From positions 161,575 to 225,574 of the forward strand of contig JAHCJZ010000006.1 of assembly GCA_026126025.1 (NCBI GenBank): 64,000 bases of DNA, written 5' to 3'. The DNA is from Bauldia sp. (lineage in GTDB: Bacteria; Pseudomonadota; Alphaproteobacteria; Rhizobiales; Kaistiaceae). Shown here in pieces: positions 9,518-17,962 of this stretch. The notes beneath the pieces are model-generated. The model was not told where the DNA came from. It searched no databases and saw only the letters and a list, made by a program, of their open reading frames with translations. Within the stretch, counting starts at the first letter, position 1. Each line of letters starts with the position of its first letter. The position numbers were made by a program, and so were the translations under genes.

Positions 9518-10150
9518 CTACTGCCGCCGCCCCAGGATTTCGTCCGCCGCGCGCTGGAGGATGTCGGCGACGCGCTTCTGCTCGTCCTCGGTGTCCTCCC
9601 GCACGGCGAGGATGAGGCCGCGAAGGCGCCGGCGGGCTTTGTCGAGCTCGCTCTGCGATTCCTCGTCGGGCCCGGCGGCCTCGCGCTCCCCGTCCTGGTC
9701 GAACCAGGCGCGCGCCTTCTTCACCCGGGCGCCGATATGGCCCATCGCGGTGAGGATGGTGTCGACCGTCGCACGGTTCTCGGCGAGGTGGGCACGGCCT
9801 TCCTCGGAGATGGTGTAGACCTTCTTGTTGCCCTCCGCGGTCGCGGTGGCGTAGCCCGCCTCCTCCAGCCAGGTCAGCGTCGGATAGACCACGCCGGGGC
9901 TCGGAATGTAGGTGCCATGGGACTTCTCCTCGAAGGCCTTGATGATGTCGTAGCCGTGGCGAGGGCTCTCTTCGAGGAGGGCAAGGGTTACGAGGCGGAG
10001 GCCGCCATCGCGGAACATCCGGCTGAAGCCGCTCCAGCCGAAGCCGCTGTCGCCGGGGCCGCCGCCGAAGCCGGGGAAACCCCGGAAGCCGCGACCGCGA
10101 TAGCCGCCAAAATGATGGCCACGAGGGCCGCAGTGGTGATGATGATGCAT
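9518..10150 (-). CDS. PadR-family transcriptional regulator with His/Gly-rich N-terminus
   Basis: The 210-residue product has a PadR winged helix from about residue 50 to 130 (LRLVTLALLEESPRHGYDI, then SPGVVYPTLTWLEEAGY), followed by a helical dimerisation region. The first 45 residues are unusual. They open with five His after Met and continue with alternating Gly, Phe and Arg (HHH, GRGF, FGGG), which could bind metal. PadR proteins repress their own gene and a neighbour. The region to arfB contains two copies of a gatatatc palindrome, a likely operator. It converges with the SDR gene and diverges from arfB. The inducer is unknown. Confidence 0.88.
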   Translation of the reverse strand: MHHHHHCGPRGHHFGGYRGRGFRGFPGFGGGPGDSGFGWSGFSRMFRDGGLRLVTLALLEESPRHGYDIIKAFEEKSHGTYIPSPGVVYPTLTWLEEAGYATATAEGNKKVYTISEEGRAHLAENRATVDTILTAMGHIGARVKKARAWFDQDGEREAAGPDEESQSELDKARRRLRGLILAVREDTEDEQKRVADILQRAADEILGRRQ

Positions 10151-10177
10151 GTGTGTTCGAGTCTCCTGAACCTATCT

Positions 10178-10240
10178 TGCGATATATCTCAAATAAGCGC
10201 TCAGACGGTTGGTTCAAGATGCATCTGACGATATATCTTT
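10178..10240. promoter_or_regulatory. Paired gatatatc palindromes, probable PadR operator
   Basis: Two identical 8-bp palindromes, gatatatc at 10181-10188 and 10230-10237, sit between the divergent padR-like and arfB genes with centres 49 bases apart. The wider match is cgatatatct. AT-rich palindromes of this kind stand out in a GC-rich background and fit PadR operators, which often contain ATAT or ATGT core palindromes. The assignment to this regulator is inference. Confidence 0.55.
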
Positions 10241-10256
10241 GCCGAGAAGGGATCGC

Positions 10257-10679
10257 ATGGTCGCGGTGACGCCCAGCGTCTCGTTCGACGAGAGCGAGGT
10301 CGAGGAGACGTTCATCCGCGCCTCCGGGCCGGGCGGACAGAACGTCAACAAGGTCGCGACCGCGGTCCAGATCCGCTTCGACGTCCGGCGGTCGCCGTCG
10401 CTGCCCGACTGGGTCAAGCCGCGGCTGGAACGCGCGGCAGGCGCGCGCCTGACAAAGGAGGGCGTGATCGTCATCACCGCCGAGCGCTTCCGGACCCAGG
10501 AGCGCAACCGGGCCGATGCGATGGAGCGGCTGGTCGAGCTGATCCGCCGCGCGGCGGCAGTGCGCAAGACCCGCCGGCCGACCCGGCCGACCAAGGCTTC
10601 GGTCGAGCGGCGCCTTGCCGGAAAGCGCGTGCGATCGGAGGCGAAACGGATGCGGTCGCGCTCGACCGGCGACGACTAA
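10257..10679 (+). CDS. arfB: Alternative ribosome-rescue factor ArfB (YaeJ-type peptidyl-tRNA hydrolase)
   Basis: The 140-residue protein has the release-factor catalytic domain with the GGQ loop in SGPGGQNVNK (about 23-32). A C-terminal tail rich in Arg and Lys follows, which in this family threads into the empty mRNA channel of stalled ribosomes. It hydrolyses peptidyl-tRNA on non-stop complexes. The length matches E. coli ArfB (140 residues). Full release factors are ruled out by the missing codon-recognition domain. ATG 10257 is preceded by GAGAAGGG. It is divergent from the PadR gene and shares the palindrome region with it. Confidence 0.93.
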   Translation: MVAVTPSVSFDESEVEETFIRASGPGGQNVNKVATAVQIRFDVRRSPSLPDWVKPRLERAAGARLTKEGVIVITAERFRTQERNRADAMERLVELIRRAAAVRKTRRPTRPTKASVERRLAGKRVRSEAKRMRSRSTGDD

Positions 10680-10785
10680 CCCTGTCCCGTTGCCACGGTT
10701 TTGCCCCGATTGACTTAACCCCGGAAAAACCGTGTTGTCCGGCTCAAGCGCCCCGAGGGGCGAGCTCATTCAGGGAGAGAGTTTC

Positions 10786-11736
10786 ATGCGTAAGCTTGTC
10801 TATGCGTTGCTGGCGACGGCGATCGCCTCGCCGGCCTTCGCCCAGGACATCACCGTCGGCGTGACCGCCATCGTCGAGCATCCGGCGCTCGACGCGGTGC
10901 GCGACGGCGTGCGCGACGCGCTCGCCGCGGCGGGCTTCGAGGACGGCGACGAAATCACCTTCGTCTACGAATCCGCCCAGGGCGACGGCGCCATCGCCGC
11001 CCAGATCGCCAACCAGTTCGTCGGCGAGGGCTACGACATCATCGTGCCGATCTCGACCCCGTCGGCGCAGACCGCGCTCGCCGCCACCTCGACGATCCCG
11101 ATCGTCTTCGCCGCGGTCACCGATCCGGTCGCGGCCGGCCTCGTCACCGACCTCGACGCGCCGGGCGGCAACATCACCGGCACGTCGGACCTCACCCCGG
11201 TCGACCAGCATGTCGCGCTGATCCAGGAGATCGTGCCGGATGTCGGCACCATCGGCGTCATCTACAATCCGGGCGAGGCCAACGCTGTGGTGCTCGTCGA
11301 CCTCCTGAAGCAGTTCGCCGGCGCGGCGGGGCTTTCGGTGGTCGAGGCGACCGCCAATTCCTCGTCCGACGTCCAGGCGGCGGCGCAGTCGCTGGTCGGC
11401 CGGGTCGACGCGATCTACATCCCGACCGACAACACCGTCGTCAGCGCGCTGGAGTCGGTGATCGGCGTCGCCGAGCAGGCCGACATCCCGGTCTTCTCGG
11501 GCGACACGGAGAGCGTCAATCGCGGCACGCTGGCCTCGATCGGCTTCAATTACTACGAGCACGGCCTGCAGGCCGGCGCGATCGTGGTCCGCATCCTCAA
11601 CGGCGAGAACCCGGGCGACATTGCGGTCGAGTTCGCGACCGGCGGTGACCTCGTGATCAATACCGGCGCCGCCGAGCGGATGGGCGTCACGGTTCCGCAG
11701 GCGGTGCTCGACCGCGCGTCGTCGATCGTGGAGTAG
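10786..11736 (+). CDS. ABC transporter substrate-binding protein (PF04392, TrpX-like)
   Basis: The product is 316 residues with a cleavable signal peptide (residues 1-17, SPAFAQ). The mature protein has two periplasmic-binding lobes of the ABC_sub_bind family: the repeated DITVGVTAIVEHPALD start, then ITGTSDLTPVDQ and GVIYNPGEANA. In characterised relatives the ligand is an aromatic amino acid (TrpX) or unknown. It heads an operon with a permease and an ATPase, and a hairpin follows its stop codon. GGGAGAGAG precedes the ATG. Tryptophan or a related amino acid is a family-based guess. Confidence 0.88.
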   Translation: MRKLVYALLATAIASPAFAQDITVGVTAIVEHPALDAVRDGVRDALAAAGFEDGDEITFVYESAQGDGAIAAQIANQFVGEGYDIIVPISTPSAQTALAATSTIPIVFAAVTDPVAAGLVTDLDAPGGNITGTSDLTPVDQHVALIQEIVPDVGTIGVIYNPGEANAVVLVDLLKQFAGAAGLSVVEATANSSSDVQAAAQSLVGRVDAIYIPTDNTVVSALESVIGVAEQADIPVFSGDTESVNRGTLASIGFNYYEHGLQAGAIVVRILNGENPGDIAVEFATGGDLVINTGAAERMGVTVPQAVLDRASSIVE

Positions 11737-11763
11737 TTGCCTGACGGCGACGAACGACCAGAG

Positions 11764-11784
11764 CCTCCCCCGATCCGGGGGAGG
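11764..11784 (+). terminator. Intra-operon hairpin after the substrate-binding protein gene
   Basis: Eight-base arms cctccccc and gggggagg enclose a gatcc loop, then comes ccgtctttc. A stem of this kind between a binding-protein gene and its permease gene usually acts as partial terminator or 3' mRNA stabiliser, keeping the binding protein in excess. Confidence 0.7.
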
Positions 11785-11867
11785 CCGTCTTTCGGGGCCG
11801 CTGCGGTCCGGCGGCGATGGCCGCCGCTCCCGGCGGCCCCTTCGCTTCCGCTGAGGAGAGGCCGGAT

Positions 11868-12842
11868 TTGAAGGCATGGGGAAATGCGGGGGCGCTGGCG
11901 ACGCTGCTCCTGATCGCGGTGGCGATTGTGGTGGCCTATCTCGTCATCCCGCCATTCCCGTTCTGGGGCGCGGTCCGGCTCGGACTCGTCTACGCCTTCG
12001 TCGGCCTCGGGGTTTATCTCTCCTTCCGCGTCCTCGACTTCCCCGACCTGACGGTCGACGGCTCGTTCCCGCTCGGCGCCGCCGTGGTGGCGACGATGCT
12101 GGTCGCGGGCGTCAATCCGTGGCTGGCGACGCTGGCCGCGATGCTGGCGGGCGGCGCGGCCGGCCTCGTGACGGCATTCCTCAACGTCCGCTTCCGGATC
12201 CTCCATCTTCTGGCGTCGATCCTGACGATGACGGCGCTGTTCTCGATCAATCTTCGGATCATGGGCGCGCCCAACGTCTCGCTGCTGCGCCAGGAGACCA
12301 TCTTCACCCCGTTCAGCGGCGTCCGGATCGACAATGTCGACGTGACGCCGCTGATCGTGCTCAGCGTCCTCGTCCTCGCCGCGCTCGGCGTCCTGATCTG
12401 GTTCCTCAACACGGATTTCGGGCTCGGCATCCGCGCCACCGGCGCCAATCCGCGCATGGCGCGCTCGCAGGGCGTGAAGACCAACGCCAACATCTATGCC
12501 GGCATGGCGCTGTCGAACGGGCTGGTCGGCCTTGCCGGGGCGCTGTTCGCGCAGACCACGACCTACGCCGACGCCACCAGCGGCCGCGGAACGATCGTCA
12601 TCGGGCTCGCCGCCGTCATCGTCGGCGAGACGCTCTTCCGCTTCCGCGGCATGTGGGCGGCGCTCGTCGGATGCGTGATCGGGGCGGTGCTCTACTACCT
12701 CGCCCGGCAGACGGCGCTCGACCTCGGGCAGCCGGGCGAACTGCTCGACTGGCTGGAGCCGTCCGACCTTTCGCTCATCACCGCGGTGATCGTCGCGCTG
12801 GCGCTGATCCTGCCGCGGCTGCGCATCGGTTGGCGGCGATGA
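11868..12842 (+). CDS. ABC transporter permease (BPD_transp_2 family, TrpY-like)
   Basis: The 324-residue membrane protein has about eight to nine hydrophobic helices and belongs to the LIV/ribose-type inner-membrane permeases. The segment FPDLTVDGSFPLGAA (about 62-76) and GANPRMARSQGV near residue 190 are typical of the subgroup paired with PF04392 binding proteins. A TTG at 11868 with GAGGAGAGG 8 bases ahead is the likely start. The in-frame ATG at 11817 has no clear ribosome site. The stop codon overlaps the ATPase start in an ATGA, indicating translational coupling. Confidence 0.88.
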   Translation: MKAWGNAGALATLLLIAVAIVVAYLVIPPFPFWGAVRLGLVYAFVGLGVYLSFRVLDFPDLTVDGSFPLGAAVVATMLVAGVNPWLATLAAMLAGGAAGLVTAFLNVRFRILHLLASILTMTALFSINLRIMGAPNVSLLRQETIFTPFSGVRIDNVDVTPLIVLSVLVLAALGVLIWFLNTDFGLGIRATGANPRMARSQGVKTNANIYAGMALSNGLVGLAGALFAQTTTYADATSGRGTIVIGLAAVIVGETLFRFRGMWAALVGCVIGAVLYYLARQTALDLGQPGELLDWLEPSDLSLITAVIVALALILPRLRIGWRR

Positions 12843-13633
12843 TCCGCGTCACCGGCCTCGCGGTCACCTTCGGGCGCGGCACGCCGCTGGAGAAGCGCGC
12901 GCTCAACGGCATCGACCTCTTGGTCGAGCAGGGCGAGTTCGTCTCGATCATCGGCTCGAACGGCGCCGGCAAATCGACGCTCCTTTCCGCCATCGCCGGC
13001 GAGGTGGCGCCGACGGCGGGCACGATCGAGATCGACGGTCGCGACGTGACGCGGCAGACCACCGCCCGCCGCGCGCCCTATATCGCGCGGGTCTTCCAGG
13101 ATCCGCTGATCGGCAGCTGCGGCGAGCTGACGATCGCGGAGAACCTCGCGCTCGCCGCCGCACGCGGCTCGCGCCGCGGCTTCGGCCGCGCGGTCAGCCA
13201 TGCGCGGCGCGAGCTGTTCCGCGAGCGGGTGAAGTCGCTCGGCCTCGGCCTCGAAGACCGGCTCAACGACCGCATGTCGCTGCTTTCCGGCGGCCAGCGC
13301 CAGGCGGTGGCGCTGATCATGGCGACGCTGGCGCCGTCCGGCGTGCTCCTCCTCGACGAGCACACCGCGGCGCTCGACCCCGGCATGGCCGAGTTCGTGA
13401 TCCAGCTGACCCAGCGTGTCGTCGCCGAGCACAAGCTGACGACGCTGATGGTGACGCATTCGATGAGCCAGGCGCTCGCCTGCGGCAGCCGGACGGTGAT
13501 GCTGCACGAGGGCAAGGTCGTCCTCGACGTGCGCGGCAGCGAGCGGACGGGGCTCACGGTCGACGACCTCGTGGCCAAGTTCCGCAACGTGCGCGGCAAG
13601 GCGATCGACGACGACGCGCTGCTCATGGGCTGA
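12839..13633 (+). CDS. ABC transporter ATP-binding protein (TrpZ-like)
   Basis: The 264-residue ATPase has Walker A GSNGAGKST (about 40-48), Q-loop VFQDP, signature LSGGQRQA and Walker B VLLLDEHTAALDP, followed by the H-loop His in VTHSMSQ. It energises the importer formed with the two preceding genes. ATG 12839 overlaps the permease stop by four bases. It is the last gene of the operon. A 7-bp inverted repeat (gcttgtg/cacaagc, 13646-13662) lies just downstream and may be its terminator. Confidence 0.92.
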   Translation: MIRVTGLAVTFGRGTPLEKRALNGIDLLVEQGEFVSIIGSNGAGKSTLLSAIAGEVAPTAGTIEIDGRDVTRQTTARRAPYIARVFQDPLIGSCGELTIAENLALAAARGSRRGFGRAVSHARRELFRERVKSLGLGLEDRLNDRMSLLSGGQRQAVALIMATLAPSGVLLLDEHTAALDPGMAEFVIQLTQRVVAEHKLTTLMVTHSMSQALACGSRTVMLHEGKVVLDVRGSERTGLTVDDLVAKFRNVRGKAIDDDALLMG

Positions 13634-13749
13634 GGCTCTTCCCGAGCTTGTGATTCACAAGCGGGGATCGGGCACCTACATTTGCGTAACCAGACGCAAG
13701 GTCCGGCCGTATGGGCGTTGAGACCCAACCGCCCGACCGGGAGGATGAC

Positions 13750-14505
13750 ATGCCGTCCACCAGCATCGCCGCCACCAGCAACCGCCGCCGCAACGCGTTT
13801 CGCCTCGGCGGCAGCGTCCTCGTGCTCGCCGCCGGCATCGCCGCGGTCACGGCGGTCTCGCCGCCCGCCGAGGCGGCGGGCGAGTTCTGGATCCTGCCGG
13901 CGGCCGAGTACGATCCGCCGACGGAATCGACCTACGAGGTCGCCATCCTTGCCGGCGGCTGCTTCTGGGGCGTGCAGGCGGTCTACCAGTTCACCGAGGG
14001 CGTGATCAGCGCGGTCTCGGGCTATTCCGGGGGCTCGGCGGAGGACGCCGAGTACTACGCCGTCGGCTCTGGGCGGACAGGCCATGCCGAGGCCGTCGAG
14101 GTCGTCTACGACCCGCAGGTCATCTCCTATGCCGAGATCCTCCGCATCTTCTTCTCGGTGGTGCACGACCCGACGCAGCTCGACCGGCAGGGGCCGGACT
14201 TCGGGCCGCAATACCGCTCGCACATCTATTTCACGACCGACGAGCAGCGGGAGGTCGCCGAGGCCTATATCGCCCAGCTCGGCGAGGCGGAGATCTGGGC
14301 CGATCCGATCGTCACCCGGCTCGATCCGCTCGAGGCGTTCTACCCGGCCGAGGACTATCACCAGGACTACCTCCTGCTGCACCCCGGCTCGGCCTACATC
14401 CAGATCCACGACATGCCGAAGCTGGCGAATTTCTCCCGGCTCTTCCCCGAGCATTTCCGCAGCGACCCGGCGACGGTCGCGGAGACCCACCCCGACCTCG
14501 TCTAG
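13750..14505 (+). CDS. msrA: Exported peptide methionine sulfoxide reductase MsrA
   Basis: The 251-residue protein has the MsrA catalytic motif GGCFWG with Cys 71, and the downstream blocks SGYSGG, GHAEAVEV, PQYRSHIY and EDYHQDYL that recognise methionine-S-sulfoxide. The first 43 residues form a signal or anchor sequence (NRRRN, then a hydrophobic stretch ending PAEAA), so the enzyme should work in the periplasm. No second Cys is visible, so it must be recycled directly by an external reductant instead of an internal resolving Cys. ATG 13750 follows GGGAGG. No msrB is adjacent. Confidence 0.9.
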   Translation: MPSTSIAATSNRRRNAFRLGGSVLVLAAGIAAVTAVSPPAEAAGEFWILPAAEYDPPTESTYEVAILAGGCFWGVQAVYQFTEGVISAVSGYSGGSAEDAEYYAVGSGRTGHAEAVEVVYDPQVISYAEILRIFFSVVHDPTQLDRQGPDFGPQYRSHIYFTTDEQREVAEAYIAQLGEAEIWADPIVTRLDPLEAFYPAEDYHQDYLLLHPGSAYIQIHDMPKLANFSRLFPEHFRSDPATVAETHPDLV

Positions 14506-14563
14506 CCGGCCCGCCTCTTCCTTTTCGCCGGGGTGACGAAAGGAGATGGGGTGCCGGTGGGGC

Positions 14564-15808
14564 CTACACGCGCTTCGTTCTGGCGATGCCGGTGCCGCTT
14601 CCCGTTGGCGCTCTTTGCATGACTGGCGCCGGTGGGGTCCAGCCGAAGATCCAGCGATAGCGCCGCAGCAGCAGACCGCCGCCGGCGAGGCGCATGCCGG
14701 CATTGCGGAGCGCCGCCGGCGGGCCGCCCATGTGGTAGAGGTCGGCGGTGCCGTGGGCGGCGTTCCAGACGCGGGTCACGCGCGGCCGGCGGTCGCGCTC
14801 GAACGCGGCGAAGGCAGCGGCCGGCGCGTCGGGCTGCAGCGCCAGCTTCTGCGCCAGGACGTAGGCATCCTCCATCGCCATCGCGCCGCCCTGGGCCAGG
14901 AACGGCGCCATGGCGTGGGCGGCGTCGCCGAGGAGGACCACGGGGCCTCTCGCCCATGGCGCGGCGGGATCGACCATGGTGATCGGCCAGCGCCGCCAGT
15001 CGATGGGCGCGGCGAGGATGGCGAGGACGTCGCGATTCCAGCGGCGGAAGCGCTTCATCAGGTCGCCGAAGCCGGCGGGCTGCGCCGCGGCGGCGGGCGG
15101 GTCCGGCGTCACCGCGACGAGGTTGAACTCGCGCCCGCCGCGGACGGGATAGTGCACGACGTGGCCGCCGGAGCCGAGCCACAGGCCGACGCGATCGTGC
15201 GCCATTGCGGGCGGCGCGGCTTCGGCGCTGATCACCGCGCGCCAGGCGGTGCGGCCCATGGGATGGCGCGCGGCGCCGTCGGGCATCATCCGGCGCACCA
15301 GCGAGCCCGCGCCGTCGGCCGCGACCAGCGCCGCCGCTGTCACTTCGCGCATCCCGGCGCGGGTCTCGCAGGCGATCGTCAGCCCGCGGGCGTGGATCGC
15401 GAATTCGGAGACGGCGTGGCCGGCCTTGAGGTCGACATCGGCCTCCGCCATCGCGGCCCCGGCGAGGACGTCGAGGAGGTCGGCGCGGTGGATGGTGCGG
15501 TAGGGGACGCCGTAGCGGCGGGCGAAGGCGGGGCCGAACGGCAGCGTCGCGATGCGGCGGCCGCTCCGGCCGGACCGCACCTCGAGCGCGGCGGGCTCGG
15601 CGGAAAGGCGCGCCACCGCATCGTCGAGGCCGAGCAGCGCAAGGACGCGGCCGGCATTCGGCGAGATCTGGATACCGGCGCCGGCTTCGGAGAGGGTCTC
15701 GGAGCGTTCCAGCAGGCGGACGCCGAAGCCGGCGCGCGCCAGCGCCAGCGCGGCGGTGAGGCCGCCAATCCCGGCGCCCGCGACGGCGATGATGCGGTTG
15801 CGCTCCAA
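14564..15808 (-). CDS. FAD-dependent monooxygenase (UbiH/salicylate hydroxylase class)
   Basis: The 414-residue flavoprotein hydroxylase has an N-terminal FAD-binding GAGIGG (11-16), the DG motif AADGAGSLVRR near the middle and the second FAD motif VVLLGDAAHAMAPFLAQGG. Such enzymes use NAD(P)H and O2 to hydroxylate aromatic rings. Typical relatives are salicylate or 3-hydroxybenzoate hydroxylases, and UbiH-like enzymes are the alternative. No aromatic degradation genes adjoin. In related genomes a gene of this type often precedes the zf-CHCC gene, as here. The substrate is not assignable. Confidence 0.88.
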   Translation of the reverse strand: MERNRIIAVAGAGIGGLTAALALARAGFGVRLLERSETLSEAGAGIQISPNAGRVLALLGLDDAVARLSAEPAALEVRSGRSGRRIATLPFGPAFARRYGVPYRTIHRADLLDVLAGAAMAEADVDLKAGHAVSEFAIHARGLTIACETRAGMREVTAAALVAADGAGSLVRRMMPDGAARHPMGRTAWRAVISAEAAPPAMAHDRVGLWLGSGGHVVHYPVRGGREFNLVAVTPDPPAAAAQPAGFGDLMKRFRRWNRDVLAILAAPIDWRRWPITMVDPAAPWARGPVVLLGDAAHAMAPFLAQGGAMAMEDAYVLAQKLALQPDAPAAAFAAFERDRRPRVTRVWNAAHGTADLYHMGGPPAALRNAGMRLAGGGLLLRRYRWIFGWTPPAPVMQRAPTGSGTGIARTKRV

Positions 15809-15843
15809 CGACCGCGCGAGCTCTAGCCGCTATATCTCTGTTG

Positions 15844-15892
15844 GAGCATGATTTTTTCGGAAAACCGGCATCGACTTTTTCGGATCATGCTC
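15844..15892. repeat. Palindromic repeat, family D copy 1 (gagcatgat...atcatgctc)
   Basis: The outer arms gagcatgat and atcatgctc enclose a T-rich, imperfectly palindromic core (attttttcgg ... ctttttcgg). This is the well-known dispersed rhizobial palindrome type. The last base of the repeat is the first base of the stop codon of the zf-CHCC gene on the minus strand. The shorter copy at 19349 is placed the same way. Confidence 0.85.
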
Positions 15893-16143
15893 TAGGCCGC
15901 CTCGCGATCGGCCGGGACGATGTGTCCGGGCGGATTGGTCTCGTCCGCCGCAAGGTCGGGCCGATAGCGGAAGAGGGTCGAGCAATAGGGGCAGACGCCA
16001 GTATCGTCGTCGCCGAGATCGATGAAGACGTGGGGATGGTCGAACGGCGCGGTCGCGCCCTCGCACATGAACTCGCGCACGCCGATCTCGATCACCGGCA
16101 CGCCGGCGTCGTTGTGAAAGTGGGGGACGAGCTTGTCGGCCAT
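15892..16143 (-). CDS. CHCC-type zinc-finger protein (NDUFS6 C-terminal-like)
   Basis: The 83-residue protein contains the zf-CHCC pattern: Cys in FMCEG, His in FDHPHV, and CPYC near residue 51. It matches the family homologous to the C-terminal domain of mitochondrial complex I subunit NDUFS6. In alphaproteobacteria it is a conserved small protein, probably an accessory subunit or assembly factor of complex I. ATG 16143 removes a poor 11-residue extension. It is divergent from the hydrolase-cysE block, and its stop codon falls at the edge of a family D palindrome. Confidence 0.85.
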   Translation of the reverse strand: MADKLVPHFHNDAGVPVIEIGVREFMCEGATAPFDHPHVFIDLGDDDTGVCPYCSTLFRYRPDLAADETNPPGHIVPADREAA

Positions 16144-16229
16144 GGCGGTCCGCGGGTGAGGAGGAGGGCGCACCATAGCATTCCGCCCGGTCTTGACCAG
16201 CCGCGCTCCCGCGGCTTGATGTCCGGCCT

Positions 16230-17003
16230 GTGACCATTCCGCCGCCCGCCTATCACACCCTCCCGCTCGCCGCCGGCACCTTCGCCTATCTCGACGAGGG
16301 CGACGGCGAACCCGTGGTGCTCATCCACGGCTTCGCCTCCAACGCGGCCGTGAACTGGCTGCAGACCGGGTGGATCGACACGCTGGCCAAAGCCGGGCGC
16401 CGCGCCGTCGCGATGGACAATCGCGGCCATGGCAGGAGCGCCCGGTTCTACGCGGTCGCCGACTATGCGCTGGCGCAGATGGCCGGCGACGTCGCCGGCC
16501 TCCTCGACCGGCTCGGCATCGAAACCGCGGACGTGGTCGGCTACTCGATGGGCGCGCGGATCGCGGCCGAGCTGGCGCTGGACGCGCCGGCGCGGGTGCG
16601 CTCGCTGACGCTCGCCGGGATCGGCGTCGGCCTTATCACGGGCACAGAGGAGGCCGAGCTGATCGCGGAAGCGCTGGAGGCGGAGAGCGTCGGCGCCGGG
16701 ACCGACCCGCGCGGGCGCACCTTCCGCGAATTCGCCGAGCGCACCAAGAGCGACCGCGCGGCGCTGGCGGCCTGCATGCGGGCGCTCCGCGTCGGCCGGC
16801 CGGCGGCGGACCTCGCCCGGCTGGCGATGCCGGTTCTCCTCGCCGTGGGGTCGGAGGACCGGATCGCCGGGCCGCCGGAGCCGCTGGCGCGGCACCTGCC
16901 GCACGCCGCGCAGGTCATCCTGCCGGGCCGCGACCACATGAAGGCGGTGGGGGACGCCCTCTTCAAGCGGACATTGTTGGAATTCCTCGGCGGACGGCCC
17001 TAA
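16230..17003 (+). CDS. Alpha/beta-fold hydrolase
   Basis: The 257-residue protein has the canonical hydrolase layout: oxyanion motif LIHGFASN, the strand MDNRGHGRS, nucleophile elbow GYSMGA and a C-terminal His in LPGRDHM. Esterase, lactonase or C-C hydrolase activity is possible. GTG 16230 is the start, since no ATG fits the conserved N-terminus. It lies between zf-CHCC and cysE, an arrangement recurrent in Hyphomicrobiales. The substrate is unknown. Confidence 0.85.
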   Translation: MTIPPPAYHTLPLAAGTFAYLDEGDGEPVVLIHGFASNAAVNWLQTGWIDTLAKAGRRAVAMDNRGHGRSARFYAVADYALAQMAGDVAGLLDRLGIETADVVGYSMGARIAAELALDAPARVRSLTLAGIGVGLITGTEEAELIAEALEAESVGAGTDPRGRTFREFAERTKSDRAALAACMRALRVGRPAADLARLAMPVLLAVGSEDRIAGPPEPLARHLPHAAQVILPGRDHMKAVGDALFKRTLLEFLGGRP

Positions 17004-17086
17004 ATCATGGGGATCATGGAATTCTTCACGGTTGGCGCCGACAATCGCTTCGCCGTCGAACGCCATCCGCCATTGTGTTAGGGAAA

Positions 17087-17101
17087 GGCCCCGCGGGGGC
17101 C
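17087..17101 (+). promoter_or_regulatory. Hairpin abutting the cysE ribosome-binding site
   Basis: Six-base arms ggcccc and ggggcc form a perfect GC stem directly before ggagcagg, the cysE ribosome site. It might modulate translation, or be chance in GC-rich DNA. Confidence 0.35.
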
Positions 17102-17112
17102 GGAGCAGGCAA

Positions 17113-17937
17113 ATGGGTGCAGTTTCACGCCAGGACGCGCTGTCGAGCGTCGATCCGGTCTGGCGCCAGGTCCGGGCCGAAGCGGAGGCGATCGTCACCG
17201 CCGAGCCCGAGCTCGGTGCGATCGTCTACGCCAACGTCCTCAATCATGAGCGGCTCGAAGACGCCGTCGCCCATCGCATCGCCGGCCGTCTCCATCATCA
17301 GGAGTTCGGCAGCGACCTCATCGGCCAGGCCTTCGCCGAGGCGTTCGCGGCGGATCCGTCGATCACCGAAGCGATGCGGATCGACATCGTCGCGGTCTAT
17401 GACCGCGACCCGGCCTGCAACCGGATGATCGAGCCGGTGCTCTATTTCAAGGGCTTCCACGCCATCCAGACGCATCGCCTCGCCAACTGGCTGTGGCGCC
17501 GCGGCCGAAAGGACTTCGCCTATCTCCTCCAGAGCCGGTCGTCGCTGGTGTTCCAGACCGACATCCACCCGGCGGTCGCGATGGGACGCGGCATCTTCCT
17601 CGACCATGCGACCGGCCTCGTCGTCGGCGGCACCGCGGTGATCGAGGACGACGTCTCTATCCTGCAGGACGTGACCCTCGGCGGCACCGGCAAGGAGGCA
17701 GGCGACCGCCACCCGAAGGTGCGGCGCGGCGTTCTCATCGGCGCCGGCGCCAAGATCCTCGGCAATATCGAGGTCGGCGAGGGATCGCGCGTCGCCTCCG
17801 GATCGGTCGTCCTCAAGCCGGTGCCGCCGCATTCGACCGTCGCGGGCGTTCCCGCCCGGGTCGTCGGCCAGGCCGGCACCGAGGTGCCGGCGCGGGTCAT
17901 GGATCACCGCTTCGCCGACATGCCCTTTGACGAATAA
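17113..17937 (+). CDS. cysE: Serine O-acetyltransferase
   Basis: The 274-residue enzyme acetylates L-serine with acetyl-CoA, the first step of cysteine synthesis. An N-terminal helical SATase domain (about 10-120) precedes a left-handed beta helix of hexapeptide repeats with signature blocks DIHPAVAMGRGIFLDHATG and VGGTAVIEDDVSILQ, and HPKVRRGVLIGAGAKILGNI. Length and motifs agree with CysE. ATG 17113 follows GGAGCAGG. The C-terminus ends in DMPFDE, without the Ile that binds the O-acetylserine sulfhydrylase pocket in enteric CysE. Confidence 0.95.
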   Translation: MGAVSRQDALSSVDPVWRQVRAEAEAIVTAEPELGAIVYANVLNHERLEDAVAHRIAGRLHHQEFGSDLIGQAFAEAFAADPSITEAMRIDIVAVYDRDPACNRMIEPVLYFKGFHAIQTHRLANWLWRRGRKDFAYLLQSRSSLVFQTDIHPAVAMGRGIFLDHATGLVVGGTAVIEDDVSILQDVTLGGTGKEAGDRHPKVRRGVLIGAGAKILGNIEVGEGSRVASGSVVLKPVPPHSTVAGVPARVVGQAGTEVPARVMDHRFADMPFDE

Positions 17938-17962
17938 CGCCAACAGCCAGGAAGCCCTCACC

